In this document: positions 12,952 through 17,463 of the stretch, piece after piece
Layout of the letters: the number at the start of each line of letters is the position of its first letter
Numbering within the stretch: position 1 is the stretch's first letter
Source: DAOVFN01 sp964484305
GTDB lineage: Archaea > Aenigmatarchaeota > Aenigmatarchaeia > QMZP01
Direction: 5' to 3'
Length of the DNA stretch: 17,463 nt
Assembly: GCA_964484305.1 (NCBI GenBank)
Contig: CAZAEI010000019.1
Coordinates: 1-17,463, forward strand
Made by a program: the position numbers and the translations under genes
Notes under the pieces: model-generated
The model's database searches: none
What the model saw: only the letters and a program-made list of their open reading frames with translations
Told to the model about the DNA's origin: nothing

Positions 12952-15222
12952 TCAGAACCTCCAGAAGAGGAAATCGTCTATTGCCTGCCTCTTGATATAT
13001 ATTATAGACAGGGCTACTAAAATGACTATCGCGGCCACCGCTACCCAGAGCTGGTTGTAATCGACCTCTATCACGATTTGTGTGACACACTCTCCCTCCC
13101 TGCATCCGTACAGGCACGTGGCCTCGTTTACCCACCCGGTTCCCCATGTGTTGCAGGCCTGGAGAATCAGGCCGGCCACGCACTGGCTTTCACCCGGCTC
13201 GCAGACATCCCCTGCTGCTTCAGGCAGACCTTCGGCAGGCTCTTCCTCCCCTTCAGGCAACTGATCAGGGACCTCCCCTTCCGGGGCTTCGGGTTCCTCC
13301 CCGGTCACGTTCTCCTCTAACTCCCTGCCTGTTACCGCAAACCATGAAAGCCCCGGGCTCACGGCCGTGAACTTCAGGCTGGTGTTGTCCGAACCCATCA
13401 GGGTGGTGGAAAGCCCTGTCCAGTTGCCCTCCAGCCTCATAAGCTGTATTGTGGTATTGTCTATGCCACCTCTCTCTATCCAGGACCTCTCGACAGAGAA
13501 CCCCACCGTTACCCTGCTTAACCTGCTCCTGTTCGCGGTGGTGGTTATGTTGAGATATCCCTGGACCCTCCCGGGCGGTGCCTCTGAAACCCCGGAGGGC
13601 CTTGACGGGAAGCCCTTGACAACAACATTGCACGTGCCCACTGCCTCGGAGACCTCAATTGCAACAGAGGTCGCGGATATCCCCTCCCTTTCTATCTCCA
13701 TCACTGCAGGTATGCCTGGTTTGATGCTCTTCCAGACCTGGGTGGCCGTTGGGTAGGTTTCCCTGCCGCCTCCCCTGCCGCCTCCACCGTCACTGTCACA
13801 TTCCCTAGAGGTGGCGCTCCGGTTATCATAGGTTCCACATTCATTGGAGTCTGTATAAGAGCGGTACTGGTACCCGCCAGTACAGGAACCCCAGTCCCCA
13901 TAGGACCAGTCCTCCAGGCAGAGCGTGGTGAAGTTCCATGGTCCTGAGGTGTTGCACACGCTCAGATTATCACAGGACGTGATTTTATAGAAGTACTCGG
14001 TCTTCATGGAGAGGTTGTCCAGGAGAAGCGAGTGGTTTGTGTCAGGGGTGGAGTTCGTCACGTTCAGGGTGAGGTTGGCATCGTCCCCTGAGCCATAGTA
14101 TATGGCCGAGTCGGCGGGGAAGCTGGTATTCCAGGATACCCAGGCAGAATAGACTCCCAGCACTGCGGTTCTGTTGGATATTGTTGTGGGTGTGAGGTCC
14201 ACTGTCAGCCAATATCTCCCGGATTCGTTCCAGGCACCCTGGGTGTTGTTCATCCAGAATGTGTAGTTCAGGTGGCCTTCTTCCTGGCCGGTGACGTTCA
14301 GGTAGCAGAAGCCCTCCGAAGAATTGAGGGTCATGTTGAGCTCCCAGGAAGAGCCGTTGTCAAGCCTGAGCAGGCAGGTGTCGGGGTCCTGCTCCGTAAA
14401 TGTGAAGTTGGCAGGGAACCATTCATGATTGGTCACGGAACCGCTCGGGAGCGTGCCCTCCCCCGGCTCCAGGTCATGCGGCACCGGACCTATGTTCAGA
14501 AACCAGGTCCCGTTCCATTCAAGGTTCCCTGAGGTGTCATTGAGCCAGACCGACCAGTTCAGGCCCCCATGGGTCTGGCCGCTGGCATTGAACCAGCACG
14601 AACCTTCAGCCATCTGCATGCTCCAGTTCTGGGCAGTCCCGTTATCGAGGTCCAGGAGACAGGCCCCTGGATTGAATTCATCAAAGCTTATGTTCACCAG
14701 GAACCAGCTCTGATTGGTCCATGAGTTGTTGACCGGTGTGGGTGGTATCGGGGCCATCCCGGAGGGTGGGGTGGTATCATTAACCTGAACCAGGACGGCC
14801 GTGCTGTTGGTCACGTTCATGGTGTCCAGTACCGTGATGTTGAAGTAATAATCCCCCGGCGTGGTGTTAACAGATGCATTGAACACGAACCAGGCCCCGC
14901 TAATGTTGGCTATGAAGCCCTCCTGGGTCTGGTTTGTCCAGGTCATGTTCACGGAGTCGTTCCGGAATTCTGCCTGAAGGGCCGAGGTCTGGTTCGAACC
15001 AGGAACAAGGACAAAGCCCCCGGGAAGGGTTATGTTCACCCCTGTAATGTTCACGCTCTGGTTGGTGTTGTTTATGGTGAAATTAAACAGAATATTGGGG
15101 GAGCCGGCCTCAATGCTCTGGTTCGGCACAACCCAGGCATCGAAATCCGCGGCCCGGACCATGGAGAGAAGTATCGTCAGGGCAGGGATAATCAGCAAGG
15201 GAAGCATACGGTGGTAATGCAT
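12952..15222 (-). CDS. surface glycoprotein with PGF-pre-PGF-type region, 756 aa
   Basis: After a signal peptide (residues 1-24), a DUF11/CARDB-like beta domain (about 30-148) is followed by two related repeats of about 95 residues (about 155-245 and 250-345, each with NxSW or NHEW, a CLLxLDNG motif and a second cysteine). A fibronectin III-like domain (about 350-432), a thrombospondin-like cysteine module (WSYGDWGSCTGG), a Gly/Arg linker and a PGF-pre-PGF-type region (about 490-635) come next. An acidic Pro/Glu stalk, another Cys-rich module and a C-terminal transmembrane helix (about 723-742) complete it. N-glycosylation sequons are very frequent. It is an S-layer-associated or adhesive surface protein. 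The TATA box is 21-31 bases before the ATG. Cysteine modules of this kind are common in DPANN surface proteins. Confidence 0.85.
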   Translation of the reverse strand: MHYHRMLPLLIIPALTILLSMVRAADFDAWVVPNQSIEAGSPNILFNFTINNTNQSVNITGVNITLPGGFVLVPGSNQTSALQAEFRNDSVNMTWTNQTQEGFIANISGAWFVFNASVNTTPGDYYFNITVLDTMNVTNSTAVLVQVNDTTPPSGMAPIPPTPVNNSWTNQSWFLVNISFDEFNPGACLLDLDNGTAQNWSMQMAEGSCWFNASGQTHGGLNWSVWLNDTSGNLEWNGTWFLNIGPVPHDLEPGEGTLPSGSVTNHEWFPANFTFTEQDPDTCLLRLDNGSSWELNMTLNSSEGFCYLNVTGQEEGHLNYTFWMNNTQGAWNESGRYWLTVDLTPTTISNRTAVLGVYSAWVSWNTSFPADSAIYYGSGDDANLTLNVTNSTPDTNHSLLLDNLSMKTEYFYKITSCDNLSVCNTSGPWNFTTLCLEDWSYGDWGSCTGGYQYRSYTDSNECGTYDNRSATSRECDSDGGGGRGGGRETYPTATQVWKSIKPGIPAVMEIEREGISATSVAIEVSEAVGTCNVVVKGFPSRPSGVSEAPPGRVQGYLNITTTANRSRLSRVTVGFSVERSWIERGGIDNTTIQLMRLEGNWTGLSTTLMGSDNTSLKFTAVSPGLSWFAVTGRELEENVTGEEPEAPEGEVPDQLPEGEEEPAEGLPEAAGDVCEPGESQCVAGLILQACNTWGTGWVNEATCLYGCREGECVTQIVIEVDYNQLWVAVAAIVILVALSIIYIKRQAIDDFLFWRF

Positions 15223-15242
15223 GTTAATTAGTTATTTTAGCC

Positions 15243-15253
15243 GCCATAAATAG
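15243..15253 (-). promoter_or_regulatory. TATA box for the surface glycoprotein operon
   Basis: CTATTTATGGC on the minus strand lies 21-31 bases before the ATG at 15222, so the glycoprotein/PHP-like operon has a leaderless promoter between it and the cassette array. Confidence 0.55.
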
Positions 15254-15275
15254 TTCAGGAACCTTATGGAAGGAG

Positions 15276-15438
15276 TCAATAAAGCTTTCTTGGCCACAAA
15301 TACATAACCACCACCAAGCTATACACCCAAGCGAACAGAGTTTCATTAATGGGTATCACCAACCCGTTAGACCAACTCCCAGAAGTAAAACCAGCATCAA
15401 CCCCATAACCAAGACTCCTTGAGTTGGTATAACCCTTG
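15276..15438 (-). pseudogene. 3' fragment of a gene cut at the cassette array boundary
   Basis: Reading on the minus strand from the array edge to TGA 15276-15278 gives about 54 codons of protein-like sequence with a membrane segment (ETLFAWVYSLVVVMYLW) and a basic end (PRKLY). There is no start codon with promoter inside this stretch, and upstream the frame runs into the start of cassette 1. I infer the last part of a gene interrupted by cassette insertion; its 5' part would be expected beyond the right end of the array. A chance open frame is the alternative. Confidence 0.35.
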
Positions 15439-15444
15439 TTATAC
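15427..15444 (+). other. left boundary recombination site (attI-like or reduced attC)
   Basis: GTATAAC (15427-15433) and GTTATAC (15438-15444) form a perfect seven-base inverted pair with a CCTT loop. The right half is the core box GTTRRRY-type, cut between G and TT in integrons, and marks the start of cassette 1. No long attC stem precedes it. It may be an attI-type simple site, a secondary integration site or an attC that lost its centre; no integrase gene is adjacent. Confidence 0.5.
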
Positions 15445-15473
15445 GCAATCGCTGGTGTACGGTTAATTGAAAA

Positions 15474-15485
15474 GATATTAATATC
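15474..15485 (+). promoter_or_regulatory. TATA/palindrome promoter element in cassette 1
   Basis: GATATTAATATC is a perfect 12-base palindrome ending 17 bases before the ATG at 15503 and centred about 23 bases upstream of it, so it can act as a TATA element for a leaderless mRNA. Confidence 0.45.
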
Positions 15486-15502
15486 ACTGATAATTGTTGT
15501 GT

Positions 15503-15898
15503 ATGAAAACATATGCTTTGCGTTTGAAACCGGGGAATGATTTGAAAGTTGAATTGACTCGCTTCGTGAAAGAGAATAATATCCGTGCAGGTAATATGTT
15601 AACCTGCGTTGGAAGTTTGAAGAAAGCAACCATCCGGTTAGCTGATGAGAATGTAATCAAGGAATTTGATGAGAAATTTGAGATTGTTTCCTTGGTAGGA
15701 ACATTATCACAGGAAGGGTTGCATCTGCACATCTCGCTTTCAGATAAAACGGGTAATACAATCGGTGGTCATGTCAAAGAGGGTTGTATAGTCCATACGA
15801 CAGCGGAACTGGTAATAGGTGAGAATGAGCATCTTGTTTATTCTCGCGAATTTGATGAGCAGACTAATTTTAAAGAGATTAAAATCTCGAATAGGTGA
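15503..15898 (+). CDS. PPC/DUF296 domain protein, 131 aa
   Basis: The entire protein is a PPC (plants and prokaryotes conserved, DUF296, PF03479) domain. Characteristic features are ALRLKPGNDL near the start, the strand GLHLHISLSDKTG (about residues 74-86) and GGHVKEGCIVHTTAELVI (about 89-106), where the histidines are likely metal or ligand-binding positions in the trimeric fold. Prokaryotic stand-alone members are cytoplasmic and of uncertain role; plant relatives pair the domain with AT-hooks and bind DNA. I chose the ATG at 15503 over upstream TTG codons. It is the single gene of cassette 1, in the same direction as the attC sites, with its own promoter-like element. A short hairpin (GGTGCTT-AGA-AAGCACC, 15914-15930) follows the stop codon just before the attC. 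Confidence 0.88.
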   Translation: MKTYALRLKPGNDLKVELTRFVKENNIRAGNMLTCVGSLKKATIRLADENVIKEFDEKFEIVSLVGTLSQEGLHLHISLSDKTGNTIGGHVKEGCIVHTTAELVIGENEHLVYSREFDEQTNFKEIKISNR

Positions 15899-15913
15899 TA
15901 CATCAGCGACTAC

Positions 15914-15930
15914 GGTGCTTAGAAAGCACC
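15914..15930 (+). terminator. hairpin after the PPC gene
   Basis: GGTGCTT and AAGCACC are perfect seven-base arms around an AGA loop, 15 bases after the stop codon and directly before the attC. Cassette 3 has a comparable hairpin in the same place (17241-17258). It may end or stabilise the transcript, or extend the attC structure; no T run follows. Confidence 0.35.
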
Positions 15931-15933
15931 TGC

Positions 15934-16073
15934 GCATAACAACGGATTAGGCGGGCAAATTTCGACAAGGATAAACGTCGAATTTGCCCCAAATTTTCGT
16001 ACTGATAGCTATGCTTATCACTTTTGGCAAATTAACAGTGAACGAAAACTTCGCCTAATCGCTTACGTTATAC
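15934..16073 (+). other. attC site 1
   Basis: R'' GCATAAC (15934-15940), L'' GATTAGGCG (15945-15953), L' CGCCTAATC (16052-16060) and R' GTTATAC (16067-16073). L'' and L' are perfectly complementary. The variable middle contains a 13-bp stem with one bulge (15953-15966 with 15977-15989) and a TTTTCGT/ACGAAAA pair shared in position with the other two sites. Unpaired bases between boxes are as expected for the single-strand recognition of attC. Confidence 0.85.
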
Positions 16074-16742
16074 GCAATGGTCGGCATTGGTGCTCTTCAA
16101 GAATTCATTGAATAATTGTATTTCAGATTTTCCGAATATCTGCCCAAAAAGCTTATGATAATTATCTTTGACCGGATTTTTCGAGTATTTGTTCATCAAA
16201 ATAATTATTTTGCCACTTCCAAACCTATTTACCAGATAATCGGTGAAGCCTTGCCATATAGGATAGAATGGGATATGTCCTGTTACTTTCCTTTTGATAT
16301 ATCTGTAATGGAGTATCTTTGAATTGATTTTAAAATCATTTATTAGCTTCTTAAGACTGTATTTGGAGAAGTTCTTTCCGATTGAGGAAGCCATCCCCTC
16401 TTCTAGCCAAGCAGGCTTTGTTGTCTTGTAGAGCAGTGTCCAGAAAACATGATTCATTTCATGGTTAATTATGTCCGGGTAATCTGACTTCTTCCATTTG
16501 GTTGATATGTCCGGGTGCTTAATGACAAGATTTCCATTCCTTAATACAGTGGCTGTTGCCCATTTTGTGTAATAGTATCTTGCTTCCTTTTTGAATTCAG
16601 AGTTTGAATGACAGGCAATTATTTTGAATCTGGGTATTGGTTTATTGAAAAGCATATAATTGGTATTGTATGCAGTATCGAATAGCCTTATGAAATCATC
16701 ATCTAACTGCTTCCTGCTTGATATCTCAAAATGTTTGTTCAT
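16068..16742 (-). CDS. gluzincin-like HExxH metallopeptidase family protein, 224 aa
   Basis: The product has a zinc-peptidase signature: HEMNH at residues 94-98 followed by WLEEGMASS with Glu114/115, the spacing and glutamate third ligand of the peptidase MA-like gluzincins. The surrounding sequence (YPDIINHEMNHVFW) keeps the preceding hydrophobic helix. No signal peptide is visible, so it is probably cytoplasmic or exported another way. I chose the ATG at 16742, which has a TATA-like TTTTATTA 19-28 bases upstream, rather than upstream ATGs that would place the start inside the attC. The gene runs opposite to the attC sites. Its stop codon TAA is the complement of TTA in the core box GTTATAC, so the last residues (HCV) and the stop are encoded by the recombination site. 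AT-rich. Confidence 0.78.
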   Translation of the reverse strand: MNKHFEISSRKQLDDDFIRLFDTAYNTNYMLFNKPIPRFKIIACHSNSEFKKEARYYYTKWATATVLRNGNLVIKHPDISTKWKKSDYPDIINHEMNHVFWTLLYKTTKPAWLEEGMASSIGKNFSKYSLKKLINDFKINSKILHYRYIKRKVTGHIPFYPIWQGFTDYLVNRFGSGKIIILMNKYSKNPVKDNYHKLFGQIFGKSEIQLFNEFLKSTNADHCV

Positions 16743-16760
16743 GATAATAGTTGATATTTG

Positions 16761-16770
16761 ATAATAAAAC
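16761..16770 (-). promoter_or_regulatory. TATA-like box for the cassette 2 gene
   Basis: GTTTTATTAT on the minus strand lies 19-28 bases before the ATG at 16742, so this antisense cassette gene can be expressed without a promoter outside the array. Confidence 0.4.
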
Positions 16771-16831
16771 ATGCCGACCACTCTCTCCTCCATTCTGTCG
16801 TCGAGCCGCACTCTCCAAACAGGTAGCGGGC

Positions 16832-16964
16832 GCATAACACAGATTATGCAGGAAAGCTATCCTATTCTTGAACTTTCCCCAAATTTTTGCACGGATAACT
16901 ATGCTTATATCAATAGGCATAGTAGCGGTTAGCAAAAACTTCGCATAATCTTGTTGCGTTAGGC
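16832..16964 (+). other. attC site 2
   Basis: R'' GCATAAC (16832-16838), L'' GATTATGC (16842-16849), L' GCATAATC (16943-16950) and R' GTTAGGC (16958-16964). L'' and L' are perfectly complementary although their sequence differs from those of attC 1, which is a compensated change. The middle has GGAAAG/CTTTCC and CTATGC/GCATAG stems. The shared CCCAAATTTT and GCAAAAACTT segments are present. Confidence 0.85.
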
Positions 16965-16983
16965 GTAATTTCGGTCGGCTTTG

Positions 16984-16996
16984 AATATTTATTTAC
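16984..16996 (+). promoter_or_regulatory. TATA-like box for the cassette 3 gene
   Basis: AATATTTATTTAC is centred about 26 bases before the ATG at 17016. Confidence 0.45.
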
Positions 16997-17015
16997 CTAA
17001 GAAGAAATAATATGT

Positions 17016-17225
17016 ATGAATTACAGACCATCGAGTTTTAAAATAATAATTTCTTTAATAATCACCGCAATAGTTATCTTTCTGATAATTTCTAGTATTG
17101 TTTGTCCCCAGTGTCTTGGTTGCCCTTGTCCACCTTTGGAGAGTTATCCGATGATTATTATATCTGCTTTGTTTGCGTTTATTATACCTTATTTGGTTCT
17201 GAGTTTAATAACAAAGAATGAATGA
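17016..17225 (+). CDS. small membrane protein with cysteine cluster, 69 aa
   Basis: Two hydrophobic segments (residues about 8-29 and 46-65) flank a short loop with four cysteines and prolines, CPQCLGCPCPP (residues 30-40). The cluster could bind a metal or form disulfides; with the ends predicted inside, it would lie on the outer face. The C-terminal tail is short and charged (TKNE). I do not recognise a family. It is the only gene of cassette 3 and lies in the direction of the attC sites, with a TATA-like box at leaderless spacing and a hairpin (GGAGC/GCTCC, 17241-17258) after its stop. Confidence 0.65.
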   Translation: MNYRPSSFKIIISLIITAIVIFLIISSIVCPQCLGCPCPPLESYPMIIISALFAFIIPYLVLSLITKNE

Positions 17226-17261
17226 GCCGACCGAAACTCCGGAGCATGTAAACGCTCCTAC

Positions 17262-17398
17262 GCCTAACATCAGGTTAGACGGTTGCGCTAAACAGGTAAA
17301 CGTTACGCTCCACCCAAATTTTCGCAAAGTTAACCATGCGTATAGTATTAGGCAAAATAACGGTTAGCGAAAACTTCTGATAATCGCTTACGTTATAC
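17262..17398 (+). other. attC site 3
   Basis: R'' GCCTAAC (17262-17268), a short L'' ATCAG (17269-17273), its partner L' CTGAT (17377-17381) and R' GTTATAC (17392-17398). Inner TTTTCGC/GCGAAAA arms match those of attC 1 and 2. The sequence from L' to R' (TAATCGCTTACGTTATACGC) is almost the same as in attC 1. Confidence 0.82.
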
Positions 17399-17463
17399 GC
17401 AATTGTTTCGAATAATTGGTTGAAGATTACGAGGGCGCCTCAAAAATATTTAAGTAGAGTTTA
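17393..17463 (+). mobile_element. gene cassette 4, partial
   Basis: After the core box GTTATACGC a new non-coding lead sequence begins and is cut by the window end. AAATATTTAAGTAG at 17446-17459 could be the TATA element of its gene. The gene itself is not in the window. Confidence 0.55.

Larger units (their letters stand above)
15439..16067 (+). mobile_element. gene cassette 1 (PPC/DUF296 protein), 629 bp
   Basis: The cassette runs from the T after the G of one core box to the G of the next. Its start (GTTATACGC) and its own R'' (GCGCATAAC, 15932-15940) are complementary except for one position that is a G.T wobble on the bottom strand. Inside, TCGCTG (15449-15454) pairs with CAGCGA (15904-15909). 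Confidence 0.8.
16068..16958 (+). mobile_element. gene cassette 2 (HExxH protein, antisense), 891 bp
   Basis: Start GTTATACGC and its own R'' GCGCATAAC (16830-16838) are complementary apart from one bottom-strand G.T wobble, as in cassette 1. GGTCGGCAT (16079-16087) is repeated inverted as ATGCCGACC (16771-16779). The single gene lies on the minus strand. Confidence 0.8.
16959..17392 (+). mobile_element. gene cassette 3 (Cys-rich membrane protein), 434 bp
   Basis: Its start GTTAGGCG and its own R'' CGCCTAAC (17261-17268) are perfectly complementary, and TTTCGGTCGGCT (16969-16980) is repeated inverted as AGCCGACCGAAA (17225-17236). These pairs would close the attC stem in a free circular cassette. 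Confidence 0.82.
15439..17463 (+). mobile_element. integron gene-cassette array (three cassettes and part of a fourth)
   Basis: Four GTTRRRY-type core boxes (15438, 16067, 16958, 17392) divide this region. Before each of the last three is an imperfectly palindromic site of 133-140 bases with R'', L'', L' and R' boxes in attC order. Each unit holds one gene. The subterminal bases of each unit are inverted copies of each other. These are the features of integron cassettes; I see no integrase gene in the window, and the array runs off its right end. Confidence 0.85.

Noticed and set aside
16743..16835. Longer N-terminus for the HExxH protein, starting in the attC
   Set aside because: The extension lies in non-conserved cassette lead sequence and the attC, while a TATA-like box supports the ATG at 16742.
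1..17463. CRISPR array, rRNA or tRNA genes
   Set aside because: There are no regularly spaced direct repeats of suitable length, no cas genes other than a RecB-like nuclease without context, and no recognisable rRNA or tRNA sequence. The G/C-rich arm at 6845-6863 slightly resembles a T-arm but lacks the rest of a tRNA.

Overview
This window looks like a chromosomal segment of an uncultivated archaeon, quite possibly a DPANN-type lineage. Most genes have an A/T-rich TATA-like box about 22-30 bases before the start codon, which suggests leaderless transcripts. Internal operon genes instead carry GGTGA-type ribosome binding sites. The protein set also fits: lipobox lipoproteins, a glycoprotein with a PGF-pre-PGF-type region and cysteine-rich WxxGxC-type modules, a YIP1-like protein and a UPF0182 protein. 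No rRNA, tRNA, CRISPR array or recombinase gene was seen. The backbone is of moderate GC content and is interrupted by clearly AT-rich patches at about 1-1060, 5640-6040, 9800-10830 and 15260-17463.

Layout. Positions 1-1060 hold an AT-rich lipoprotein gene behind a stretch that resembles the 3' end of an attC site. Positions 1064-5609 hold a CBS-domain protein, a RecB-like Fe-S nuclease, a VTT/YqaA-like membrane protein with a YIP1-like partner, a small two-helix membrane protein and an LEA14-like lipoprotein. Positions 5657-5997 are an AT-rich islet with tandem and inverted repeats around a 62-residue membrane protein gene. An HD-domain protein follows. Next comes a 9-bp-stem hairpin, then the large UPF0182 gene, which overlaps an unlisted 36-residue membrane microprotein gene. 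Two AT-rich genes, a DUF192 protein, two small membrane protein genes with twin operator-like inverted repeats, and an envelope operon (surface glycoprotein plus degenerate PHP-type lipoprotein) complete the backbone.

The most notable part is the right end (15439-17463). It has the structure of an integron gene-cassette array: three complete cassettes and the start of a fourth, separated by three attC-like sites of 133-140 bases. Each has R''/L'' and L'/R' boxes and a shared inner sequence. The cassettes carry a PPC/DUF296 protein, an HExxH gluzincin-like protein encoded on the opposite strand, and a small cysteine-rich membrane protein. Each cassette gene has its own archaeal-type promoter. 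The ends of each cassette pair with each other better than with the neighbouring cassette, as expected if cassettes move as circles. No integrase gene lies in the window, so this is either the distal part of an archaeal integron or a cluster of attC sites lacking an integrase. At its left edge the array abuts the 3' end of an apparently truncated reading frame.

Functionally, the backbone is dominated by envelope genes (lipoproteins, glycoprotein, membrane proteins). The accessory material at both ends is consistent with a variable region fed by cassette insertion.
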